Source: Lytechinus variegatus (lineage: Eukaryota; Echinodermata; Echinoidea; Temnopleuroida; Toxopneustidae). Taken from it: DNA of 64,000 nucleotides. Made by a program: the position numbers and the translations under genes. The notes below the pieces were generated by a model that was given only the letters and a program-made list of their open reading frames with translations, ran no database searches and had not been told where the DNA came from. The first letter of the stretch is position 1. Each line of letters begins with the position of its first letter. This document shows, in pieces, positions 1 to 9,939 of the stretch. Location: assembly GCF_018143015.1 (NCBI RefSeq), contig NC_054746.1, positions 31,523,129-31,587,128 of the forward strand, read 5' to 3'.

Positions 1-704
1 AATAAGTATTTAGCACAACATAATATTGAGCTCACAAAAAAGGTCAAGCAGCATAATTATAAATTGGAAACTAATTTGTATAAAATAGATAGAGTTGAAT
101 GCCTGATAGGCCTTCTACATGCACACTCTCGAAATGTTAGGCAACATACTGTCCGCACAACGATTGTTTAAACAATTTATCAAACTCTGGGTAGTTTTCA
201 ACCAATACTGTGTAGTTTTCACCCAAATCACACGTTATAGGTTTAAAACTACCCAGAATTGGATAAAGCAACAGTGGATCGCCACAGAAAGTAAAATTAA
301 GAATTTTATAACTTTAGGTGCCCCCTGGGTTGCCCCTTAGATACGCCACTGCATGCACTACACACAAAAAACTGAAAAGAATAATGATAATAACAATATA
401 GTAATAATGATAATAACAACAAAACAACAACCACAACAATAACAATAATGATAATCAATAAATATCAATGGAAATAAGAATGAGAATAAAAAATATCTGT
501 AAAACAATAAGATATATAAATCAATGCTATATAACAAAGAAAAATATGAATATCAATATAAATAAAAGTTCGAATAAGATGAAAAAAATAAAGGAAAATG
601 AAAATGAAAATACATAATAAGATAAAAATGAATTTAAAAAACGAATAAATAAATAAATGAATAAATACATGATGTCTGAAATCTGATTTCATTTCCTAAC
701 TCAG
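1..704. other. Intron of gene 1, no gene seen
   Basis: AT-rich intronic DNA upstream of exon a. It includes degenerate AATAAT-type low-complexity sequence (about 375-665) and a short inverted pair around GGGTAGTTTTCA (190) and AAAACTACCCA (245). No exon carrying the HxxE motif of gene 1 is present here. Confidence 0.6.
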
Positions 705-818
705 CTTCTGGATGCATATCAGAAGATGGATCCGTTGGTTACCGAGATGTTCAACAAAATAGACTGGTACATTGTTCCCGTACTCAACGCAGATGGATAC
801 ATCTATACATGGATAAAT
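705..818 (+). CDS. Gene 1 exon a (38 codons)
   Basis: Acceptor AACTCAG and donor GTAAGT. Encodes LLDAYQKMD through [13 protein letters not shown] to TWIN, phase 0 at both ends. It corresponds to exon 7 of the downstream paralogue but is one codon longer. Confidence 0.92.
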
Positions 819-3800
819 GTAAGTCTACTTAACTGAAGAAATGATTATCGATTCATTTACGTAATCCAGTAATTCTTTGCTATGCTCCAATCACGTTCAG
901 GGAACATGATAAAGGATTATAAAAATCTCGTAAAATGGGAGAATAATTTGAAATAATTCATGAAAGATGGATATCATGTCTCACTTCTCCGAAGAGAATC
1001 AGGTTCAATGCAAAATGCTAACATTTTTTAACCAATAGATTAAAGTATTACAAATTGGGAGATATTGCAATTACTATTATTACATTATTTCGCCGACAAC
1101 AACATACATTTTAAGTGGATGCGGCTGGTTTTCCCTTTCAACGTCAACTCCGGACCCCCTCCGTCCTCGTACCCCTCCCCCTCTCCCTCTCTCTCCCTCA
1201 ATCAATCTACCCCTCTTTTTCGCTCTTTCTCTTTTTACCCTTTTCTCATTCTATCTTTCTGATCCCAAGATATGAACAAGAAATTTAAAGCACATAGTTA
1301 TCAGATTCACACCGACCATGCATGTATAAAGGTTTCTTTGCAAGACGGCATTCATATTGTTTGATCTATAAAAAACTAAAACTATTTCCACCACTGGCGT
1401 ACAGGGGGGGGGGGGCTTGGGGCTCATGCCCCCCCCCCCTCAAAAAAAATCACGACCAATAAAAAAAGGAAAGGAATTAGGGTGAATATGATATCATTTT
1501 ATGAATATTATGTCAATATCTATCACAAACTTACAAACTTGGATTTTTGTAACAAAATGGTCGAAATTTTTGCTCGCTCAGAATTTTTTATCAATGTTAC
1601 GCGATACGCCATATCGAGCCCCCTCAATATTTCTTGCTCATTACGCCAGTGATTTCCATCCCTTGGTTTTACATCAACTCACATTATTGATATCAGGGTG
1701 TATTTCATAAAACTATTCGTTAGTTACTAACGATTTACGGACAGCTCTACTAAACACCAAGCTGATCAACAAAACATTGATGAATATGTTTTATCATTAT
1801 TATTATTAATTATTATATGATATTTATTTATTCCAGGACCGTAACTGGCGTAAGAACAGACGAAGGGCACCTGGCGATGCTTGTGTTGGAATCGATCTCA
1901 ATAGAAACTACGCTTACGAATGGGGAGGTGAGGGATCCCATACATTGTGAAATTTTCGTTGGGGTGGGGGGTCATTGAATCGTTTTACGTGTTGTGTTGA
2001 ACGAACTAATATATCTTAAGGGGGAATTTTCCTATCCAGACCCCCCCCCCAAAAAAAAAAGGTGGAAGCTTACAGGTCCCACCCTCCACCTGCCCTCCCT
2101 AATGTACGTTCATACGATGGAAACATATTTTTTCATATATTATTAGGCACATTCATGTATATAAGTAGCAAGATAACTTATCAATTCAATTTTTAAAACT
2201 ATATCAAGAAATGATTATACACATAGTGCATCGATTGTCGGCCTCAAAAGGGAGAGGTGAAAGTCCCTCCATGCCTCTCTCCAACCAACCGTGTGCGTAT
2301 CAAAAAAAGAAAAGTTTACACTTAGAAATAACCGAGTGAAATTACAATTTGTAATATCCTGAAGCTTTTTTCACATTTAAATATTGGTTCAGATCTCCTC
2401 AATCAAATGACGATATTCTGTCGAAAAATCTTTCCGCTCGAGTGAGCACCTTTTGAAAAGTTCGTGAAAAAAATATATTGTGAGCTGAACTCGGAGGTAT
2501 ATGAATAAAAGTAAACATTAATCATGAAGAAAACATGGAATTTAGCTAGGAAGATTGATTTGAAGATATCTGTTACCTTTTTAAAGGACAAGTCCACCCC
2601 AACAAAAACTTGATTTGAATAAAAAGAAAAAAAATCAACGAGCATAACACTGAAAATTTCATCAAAATCGGATGTAAAATAAGAAAGTTATGGCATTTTA
2701 AAGTTTCGCTTATTTTCAACAAAATAGTTATATGAACGAGCCAGTTACATCAAAATGAGAGAGTTGATGACATCACTCACTATTTCTTTTGTATTTTATT
2801 ATATGAAATATGAAATATTGCTATTTTCTCGTCATTGTCATGTGAAATGAAGTTTCATTCCTCCCTGAACACGTGGAATTCCATTATTTTAACATTTTGT
2901 GCTTCAGGCAAGGAGGTCCTAATCGTCAAATTCGTAAGAAATGAAATATTGTATAATTCAAACATTCAAATAAAGATTAAAATATGATCTGTAATCCAAC
3001 TTTAAATGATGAAACTTTTTAAACAAATTATTTCAAAAAGTGCTGAAGATTTGTGAAATAAACCTTTGTTATGTCTTCAAATGCAGCTGGCACAAAAAGG
3101 TAAATGTTGTGCTTACCTAGTGTTAACATGTTTACTTGGGTGGCAAAGTTGTTACAAAATGTCTAAATGTATCTGTTTTATTTCAATTGGCTAAAAATGT
3201 AAAAAGAATAAATGAGAAATATATTGCACGGTCAGTTAGTTTCTGCCTTTTTTTCCTTGACACAGCGTGAAAATGAGCATTTCTGCGCAAACCGATTTCT
3301 CAAAATTTTTACTTTCCTCTGATAGATGAAACCCAAACCCAACTTTGGGAAAAATTTATCCCCCTTTTGTTTCTTTTTTTTTTTAATATCCAGGACTTAA
3401 TCAAAGTGTAAACTTTTATTTATAGTTTAGATACACACTGTAATGGTTTGTTGTTTGGAATGCCTGATAGTCTCATTTCTAAGTTACAAAGAGTCCAAAA
3501 TTCATGTGCAAGACTTATCTACCGTGTCCCAAAGTTCAGTTCCACTACACCTCTTCTGAGAGAACTCCACTGGTTGCCTGTACGTCAAAGAATTTCATTT
3601 AAAATTCTGTTAATTGTATATAAATCATTAATCGGTCAAGCCCCACATTACTTTACAGAATAAGCCAGTTCGTAGTTCCTTTCTGCGCATGATCATGCAG
3701 AGGAAGGTCATTTGTACTAAAGTGACATGGTGGTTTAAAATCTAATGAGATAAGCACCAACATTGATGTCTTGATTATTCATATATTCTTTTGAATTGTG

Positions 3801-6274
3801 TTTTTCATTTACATCCAAAAAACAACAACAATGCGTCCACGAACGACTGGTATTTCACAGCATGCCAAGTACATTGTGCAACATGCTATGATATGCATTC
3901 AAAGTAGGAATGCAACAAATACCTTCATAAAGTGTTCATTGGTGTGCTATTCTAGTCACCTGGTCTATTCAATTTCTTCATCCTGCTATGTAAGGCATGC
4001 TTACGTAATGTCTTGCTTTGAAATCTGCCTATCATAATGAAAGAAATGAAAGGTCATTTGACCAAAATTGTCCATGAAGTAACTACGAACTGGTCTATTA
4101 TACCTTGGTCACATTTGATCTACGGCGGCCGTACGGCGAGTCGACAACAGCCGTTTTATTAATTTCAATTCAAACCACCTATGGTACAAAAAATGTTGAA
4201 ACGGCTGTTTTCGACTCGCCGTACGGCCGCCGTAGATCAAATGTGACCATGGTATTACTCAAACTTAAAACCCAATCACACAGTCGAAGCCTGCGAAGTA
4301 CCGCAGATAAATTATTGTTTCAGATCCCATTTCACAAAACAAAAGTCACGCTTGGTGATCGTGCATTTGTACTTGCTGCCCCCAAACTATGGAATAGCCT
4401 GCCAATCGATTTAAGAAGCTCTCCATCCTTGGCTCTCTTCAAATCAAAATTAAAAACATATCTCTTTAGTTAATAAAATATGCTGTGTAGACATAAGTAA
4501 AAAGAGCTCTGAACAAGCGCAGCTGAATATATCCATATAAAAGCTGCGCTACATAAATTATAAATATAAATGAATCAATCATTTACGGTTTGTTATCGGA
4601 GATCATGACGTTGATAATAGTTGACGACGTAGAATTATACAATGATAGTACTATGCGCAATGCTGGCGGCGACGATGGTGACGATGATGACGATTCATAT
4701 CTTCTTTTCCGTTTGACTTATATAGGCAAAGGAGCTAGTCGCTCCTCGTGTGCCCTCACGTATCGTGGCCCTGGACCAGCCTCGGAGATCGAAGTAATCG
4801 GAATTACAGATTTCCTGAAGAAGAGGAACGAGATGACTGATATCAATCTATATATCGATGTCCACAGCTATGGTATGTTTTGGCTCTATCCTTGGGGTTA
4901 TACCGATGATACAACCGTTTCACAACCCGATAGAGAACGACAGGTAAGTGATCAACTTACCAATTCTGCTTTGTCTCCTTTTCGCTGTTTTAATTTCTTT
5001 CTTTCATTATTTCACTATTTACTTTGCTTTTTATCAACTCCACATTTTTTCTTCTTCCTAATTCCGCCTTTAATCTTAAAATGAACGTCCGTCGATAGAT
5101 ATTAACGTACATTGTATATACACACTATTTATTTGTAGTCACTTTATAATGTCATAGGATAGTGTATGCAGGTTAGATTTACCAATATCAGATATTTATT
5201 TTGATTCTTTGTTTCTATTCTTCAAAATCATATTTTTTCAATCAGTATAGCCTAGGGATGAGAGCCAATGAAGCTATCAATGCTACTCATGGGAAAAGCT
5301 ACCTTGTTGGAGAAGCGGGAGCATCTTTATGTAAGTAGTCACCTTTCTTCTCCATGTTACTCATATTTTTCTGTTTAATTTAAAATAAACATAAATTCAA
5401 ATCAACTCCAGTGCCTTTTTCTACATCGTTGAAGCCTACATAAAAAAAATCAGTCAAAGCCTCATTTGATATTATTTTTAAGATTAGGAGAATATTGATA
5501 GTCAAGATAGATTGAAATCTATATATTTTGTTAAATTTCGGGAAATCTTCCTAACGTTTTGTATTTATGTGTTACTGAAAGTAGAGGTGAAAATCATTGA
5601 AATATATATATATACATGACTGTGATGTCATGTGTTTTTCTCTATCAAACTATTTCTATTGACTGTCACATCTTTCTATACTCAACAAATAAAAAAAATG
5701 GAAAAATCATATTGAATAAAATAGATAGCCTAATCGTTTAGTTCAGTATATAAAGAAAATTATTAAATACTTAAATATTATATAGCGGGCTCTTCAACAA
5801 AAACATCAACCGTAAAACAGAGTAAAAGAAGTTAAAAATGGGGAACGATGAAAGTGAATGAGAATTTTAGAAAGGGTAAAAAATAGAAAATAAATCTATT
5901 GCTCAGATCCTGATTTTAAGGAAACTTTCTTTCTAAAACAGACCATACACAGGACTTTGCTACTGACTTCGCACTACATACACTATAAATCAGTATTCTA
6001 AAGTAAGGTTATACAGGATTTCTTGATAAAACAATGTTCACTTCGATTGAATATGATGATTCCGTGATTTTTTATTAAAAAAACAGACCCGGCATCAGGG
6101 GGCAGCGACGACTGGGCCTACGGTGAATTGAAGATCAAATACACCTATACAATCGAACTAAGGGATGAAGGCCAATATGGGTTTATGTTGCCCGAGACTG
6201 AGATAGAACCGACTACCGAGGAAATTTATGCCGCCATGTTGGTCGTTGGAGAGCAACTACTCAGCGAATTATAG
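705..6274 (+). CDS. Carboxypeptidase B-like (M14A) gene 1, last five exons
   Basis: Secreted zinc metallocarboxypeptidase that should remove C-terminal basic residues from peptides. Five exons join in frame: 705-818, 1837-1927, 4726-4943, 5246-5330 and 6087-6274 (TAG at 6272-6274), giving 231 residues. Every junction is AG/GT. Visible family features (bovine numbering) are NADGY before the RNWRKNR block (Arg124, Arg127), LNRNY (Asn144, Arg145), the disulfide pair Cys138/Cys161, zinc ligand His196 in DVHSY, Tyr248 split by the last intron, and catalytic Glu270 in IELRDEG. Position 255 is Asp (6107-6109), the carboxypeptidase B signature. The signal peptide, propeptide and HxxE zinc motif must lie before the window; none is visible in 1-704. 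It sits 6.8 kb upstream of its paralogue on the same strand. Confidence 0.92.
1392..1651. mobile_element. hAT-like MITE, 260 bp
   Basis: Ends CACTGGCGTA and TACGCCAGTG are inverted repeats. The element is flanked by ATTTCCAC (1384-1391) and ATTTCCAT (1652-1659), an 8-bp target duplication with one mismatch, the size typical of hAT. A G-run and a C-run lie just inside the left end. A related decayed copy is at 7958-8118. Confidence 0.7.
1837..1927 (+). CDS. Gene 1 exon b (91 bp)
   Basis: Acceptor TTCCAG and donor GTGAGG, starting in phase 0 and ending after one base of a Gly codon. Carries DRNWRKNR (Arg124, Arg127 substrate-binding region) and DLNRNY (Asn144, Arg145). Same length as exon 8 of the paralogue. 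Confidence 0.93.
2583..2985. repeat. Half copy of palindromic repeat family P
   Basis: Starts AAAGGACAAGTCCACCCC and is nearly identical to the left arm of the copy at 61307. It carries the family blocks TTTCATCAAAATCGGATGTA and GATGACATCACTCAC. The mirrored right arm is absent, so this is a truncated copy in an intron of gene 1. Confidence 0.8.
3665..4093. mobile_element. TIR element, 429 bp, inside the LINE fragment
   Basis: Termini CCAGTTCGTAGTT (3665-3677) and AACTACGAACTGG (4081-4093) are perfect inverted repeats. No coding capacity is seen and no clear target duplication is left. Confidence 0.7.
4101..4254. mobile_element. PIF/Harbinger-like MITE, 154 bp hairpin
   Basis: Inverted repeats of about 50 bp make nearly the whole element a hairpin; the arm core is GATCTACGGCGGCCGTACGG. 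It is flanked by TTA at 4098-4100 and 4255-4257, the three-base duplication typical of PIF/Harbinger. Removing it restores the Leu codon of the interrupted LINE. Confidence 0.75.
4726..4943 (+). CDS. Gene 1 exon c (218 bp, His196 exon)
   Basis: Acceptor TATATAG and donor GTAAGT. Encodes the YRGPGP loop and DVHSYG, where His is the third zinc ligand, then LYPWGYT. The upstream intron (1928-4725) holds a LINE fragment broken by two TIR elements. Same length as exon 9 of the paralogue. Confidence 0.93.
5246..5330 (+). CDS. Gene 1 exon d (85 bp)
   Basis: Acceptor CAATCAG and donor GTAAGT. Encodes [19 protein letters not shown] and LVGEAGASL, and ends with the first base of the Tyr248 codon. Same length and phase as exon 10 of the paralogue. 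Confidence 0.9.
6087..6274 (+). CDS. Gene 1 terminal exon e
   Basis: Acceptor AAAACAG. Completes Tyr248, then encodes PASGGSDDW (Asp255 at 6107-6109), [12 protein letters not shown] with catalytic Glu270, YGFMLPE, and the C-terminal helix ending LLSEL before TAG. The C-terminus follows the usual M14A length. Confidence 0.94.
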
Positions 6275-6343
6275 GCCTACAATCTGAATTCGACAGAAAG
6301 TGTGGGCGTCTCGGAGGGAGATCATTGACCCAATGATAATAGA

Positions 6344-6382
6344 AATAAACACGCTAATGATTATATTAATTATCGAAATAAA
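6344..6382 (+). terminator. Candidate poly(A) signals of gene 1
   Basis: AATAAA occurs at 6344-6349 and 6377-6382, 70 and 103 bases after the stop codon. This is the expected spacing for a short 3' UTR. The hexamer is common in AT-rich DNA, so the exact site is uncertain. Confidence 0.5.
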
Positions 6383-6486
6383 TCAAAGTCATTGACTTTA
6401 AGTCAGACAGATTATTTATTTAAGTTTGCTCCGTGAGAAAATTGATTATTTTAAAACGTTTGCAATCGTATACATACACTTACATG

Positions 6487-6535
6487 CATAGGCGGCGGAA
6501 GCGGTCCCCCCCCCCCCCCTAAATTTGTTGTTGAT

Positions 6536-6583
<48 letters not shown>

Positions 6584-6704
6584 TGTCAATTTATTTCCCT
6601 ACGTTCCCCCTAAAATTTTTGGGTCGAGAACTTTTTTTTTTTTTTTGCTTGTCAAATTTTTTTTGGTTGTCCCCTCCTAAAATTTTTGGCTTCCGCCGCC
6701 AATG
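6487..6704. mobile_element. hAT-like MITE, 218 bp, with poly-T core
   Basis: Ends CATAGGCGGCGGAAGC and GCTTCCGCCGCCAATG are inverted repeats, flanked by a perfect 8-bp duplication CTTACATG (6479-6486 and 6705-6712). A poly-T run of about 41 bases fills the middle. It lies 212 bp after the stop codon of gene 1. Confidence 0.8.
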
Positions 6705-6712
6705 CTTACATG

Positions 6713-9230
6713 TCACATTCAATTGACTTGGAGTAATTAAACAAGCTACGTTTTATTTTAGAGTGAATTACAACAGCCTAAACAGAAGAGTTGATTATTA
6801 TGAAGTAATCATATAAACAATTTTATTGACAGGTTTAAATTTGGCAAGTATTACTCTGGCCCTCTGATAACGCCCCTATCCTATGTATACCTCAACTTAA
6901 TTTATGTTCGGATTAAGATTTGAAGATAATTGATTAAAACTACTTTAAAATGTTGAAGTGCAATACCAGAGGTGAAAATAAAATAAAAGAGTTGCCAAAG
7001 CTGTTGTACATGTATAACTTCACACATTTTATATATATATATATATACAAATTTCTTTCCCCGAAAAGACGATATGTTGTTTCACCAAGAAGGGCCACAG
7101 AGAGTCATTAATTTCAAATCATATCAAATATTCACCCTTCAACACGTTTAACTGTATTATCATCAGGCAAAAAATAAAATATGATCGATATTGATCTATA
7201 CAGTATTTCGAAGCATGCATACATGTTTCGATACTTTGACTCTTAAGCCTAACTTCAGTGCCTAGTTGACAAGAACTCTTGAAATTTATTAATGAGTTCT
7301 TTTAAAATTCTTTGAGACAAATATTCTGTTTATGAAAAGCAAGATAGAATCGGGGTTGGAAATTTGTTCAGTTACTTGAGAGATTTCATATTTCGTGTTA
7401 CTATGGTAACTGAGTATAAGTAGAAATCTGCAGAGGAATTAATGAGGGTTCGAGAGATGATTTTGATTTTGAAAACTAAGTATTTAGTCAAACTACCAAA
7501 CAAGATGTTTCCGATGAGCGTTTACTTTTAATTTGGTGAAAAGGAAACGTAAAACAAGCAATAAGATGGATTCAATACATATTTGCAGAATAGTTTTGTT
7601 CAGCATGCTATATGACTGTAATTTGAAGAATGAAATGATAATAAAACAGTGATGTGATTTAATTTCCGTTTTTAGATCTGATTATTCGGAGAAGATTTCA
7701 TATTTAACGAAAACAGGTGATATGATAACATGTAGAGATTAGGAGAGATATGAAATTAAAATACAAGACAGCGGAATAGAAGGAAAAGGGTAAATGTGAG
7801 GAGGAAGACAAAATGAAAGAATGAAAGAAAAAGATGAAGAAAGAGAGCAAAAAAGAAAGAAGTAAGCATTAACTTAAAAAGCACAAAAGTTCCACGACCA
7901 TGAAAAAAAAACAGAATGAGAAAGGGAAAGAAAAGGTAAGGAAAAGAAAGGTGTAAAAATATGTTACTGTTTGAATATTATGTCTAACTCTATCACGAAA
8001 TTAACTTTTCATTGTATAGCAAGGCCAACAGTTTTGCTCGCTCGCTCGTGAATTTATAGAAATCCCACACATACGCTATATCTAGCCTCCTTAAAATCGT
8101 TTGCTAATTACGCCAATGATTGACCATCTTTCCCTGCTCAAAAAAAAAATCGAGGCCTAAAACAAAACTATCCATAATTTCGGTCATTTCACAGCGAAAA
8201 AAAGTGCATTGCCGACAACAGTAATTAAATTAAAATAAAATACAAATATACAGATAGGCTCCTCCAAAAGACAAAATGATGAAAGAGTATAAATACATAA
8301 TTATTTTCATCAATTATAAACTAATTTACAAATTATTTGTCTCATTTTGATGAATTATTTTAATAATAACTGGATGCTTTCTGTGAGAAATTAATTGAAT
8401 GCGCTCGGATGATTACATGAGTATCCAAAAGACATTTCGTCATAGCCCCCTCTTTCAGTTCTTCGTTGAGTTTGCCTCACTGCATGTATAACGTGGAATT
8501 ATGGATACAAAATGTCAAACTCATGTAATTTTCCTTCTATCGTATCAATTTTTTAAGCTCAGTTTTTCATTCCAAAGTTATTTCTCTTTGTAGAAACATG
8601 GACCTAGGTATTATTTCGGGCATAATTATGATAAATCTGAACAAGCCCTCTATCATGCCACGCAGCAAAAAAATATTATAAAAGTCTTGTCCATGACTAC
8701 CCGGTTGAAATTAAATAGAGGATATTATCAAGCCAGTTATATACTTTTATATAGGCCAGTCCTCTTATTACAGAATTTCATTTTCGGAAAAAATGGTCCC
8801 CGAGAAAATAGTTTATCATTATTAGAAGTATTTTTTGGAAACAAATTATATTGTCAGTAGGCCTCATGTTTTAGAAATACGCTATATATGGGGTCAAAGG
8901 GATTGTGTCGAGCTGGCAATCAAACGAGTGATAGGCTTAACTAAATGACCTTCAATTGTTTGGCAGATAAGTTCAACTAATTTGTTTAAATATATCGCGT
9001 GAAATACACATGCGATATTCATGCGATTGTGAGCCTCTTGACAATTATGTTGCATCTCATGCATGATGATGGCTATTAAATGACAGAGGGTAGGCTTATA
9101 TAGGGTATAGGGGTCAATGGTAAATACTATCACTATCAACACTTCAAAGGGAACACCCCTTCAGGTTTAAGTTTATTCAAACTAATCAATCAAGCGATAT
9201 ATTGCAATAGTTTGACATATAAAGAAATAC
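6713..9230. other. Intergenic DNA between the two carboxypeptidases
   Basis: AT-rich sequence without a recognisable gene. It contains a purine-rich GAAA/GGAA stretch (about 7780-7945) and the decayed MITE at 7958-8118. The remaining open frames have no domain-like content. Confidence 0.55.
7958..8118. mobile_element. Decayed copy of the 1392-1651 MITE family
   Basis: Shares the order GAATATTATGTC, TCTATCAC, TTTTGCTCGCTC, ACGCTATATCTAGCC and ATTACGCCA with the right part of the 1392-1651 element. The left terminus is missing. Confidence 0.55.
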
Positions 9231-9611
9231 GGTTACACTTCGTAATTCCGAAACACGTAAATTGCCTATTTATACCTCGATGTTCGTTAATCCGAAAACG
9301 TAAAAGGGTTCGTTAATCAGAACATTTGTGGCGTTATTCCAAAGGTTCGTTATTCCGAAGGCTCGATAATCCGAAAACGAAATAAGGTTCGATGTTCAGA
9401 AGGTTCGTTAATCCGAAAGTGAAATAAGGATCGTTGTTCCGAAGGTTCTATAGTCCGAAAACGAAATAAGGTTCATTAATCATTCAGTTATCGGACTAAC
9501 GAACCTTCGGAATTACAAACCTCATTTCGTTTTCGGATTAACGAACCTTCGGAATTGCGAACCTCATTCAGTTCTCGGAATAACGAAGCTTCGGAATTAC
9601 GAATGTATGCG
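9231..9611. mobile_element. Foldback element with tandem arm repeats, 381 bp
   Basis: The left arm repeats GGTTCGTTAATCCGAAAACG-like units and the right arm carries them inverted (CGGATTAACGAACCTTCGG), so the element folds on itself. A perfect 9-bp duplication AAGAAATAC flanks it (9222-9230 and 9612-9620). The architecture resembles the sea urchin TU foldback family, but family identity is not proven. Confidence 0.75.
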
Positions 9612-9775
9612 AAGAAATACAACATGTTAGCTTTGGGACTCCAAAGAAGCAGAGCTTGTGAAAAGGGACGATTTGTGAAAGGAACATTACAAACAAAGGA
9701 ATTACGTAAATAAAATTATTTAAAATGATAAACAGGGCAAATACGGAAACAGAAGTAATTTTTTTTAACCAAGTG

Positions 9776-9939
9776 CACACCTAGTTACCAATAATGCATA
9801 TAGCATTTCCATTTATTTGAAAGCAAGATAAAAGAGCTTTGTAGATTAAATGCTTTGCTCACGGGCATAGGTGCCGCGGCCGGGGATCGAACCCCGGACT
9901 TTACTAGCCAGGCGCCTTAGACCACTCGGCCACGGCACC
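9776..9939 (-). mobile_element. tRNA-derived SINE
   Basis: The minus strand starts with a 70-nt tRNA-like head (9939 to 9870) having paired ends GGTGCCG/CGGCACC, an A box TGGCCGAGTGG, an anticodon-like CTAGTAA loop and a B box GGTTCGATCCC. The anticodon stem does not pair properly and the T arm has a 6-bp stem with a 6-nt loop, so it is not a functional tRNA. A body starting TATGCCCGTGAGCAAAGCA follows, resembling invertebrate SINE bodies. Confidence 0.7.

Larger units (their letters stand above)
3425..4572 (+). mobile_element. CR1/L2-like LINE 3' fragment, split by insertions
   Basis: Frame 3448-3663 encodes reverse transcriptase C-terminal sequence with [20 protein letters not shown] and [11 protein letters not shown]. 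The same protein resumes at 4255 with [32 protein letters not shown] and a stop at 4471-4473. Two TIR elements (3665-4093 and 4101-4254) separate the halves. A short 3' UTR containing a self-complementary AGCGCAGCT / AGCTGCGCT pair follows. It is related to LINE 2 in intron 1. Confidence 0.85.

Noticed and set aside
4590..5084. 164-codon plus-strand frame as an intact gene
   Set aside because: Only 4726-4943 is exonic; the rest is intron read through in the same phase.
9236..9604. CRISPR-like array
   Set aside because: The repeated TTCGTTAATCCGAA units are mirrored into a foldback element with a target duplication, in a eukaryotic genome; there are no uniform spacers or cas genes.
9870..9939. 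Functional tRNA gene
   Set aside because: The anticodon stem is unpaired, the T loop is six bases, and a SINE body follows, so it is a SINE head.
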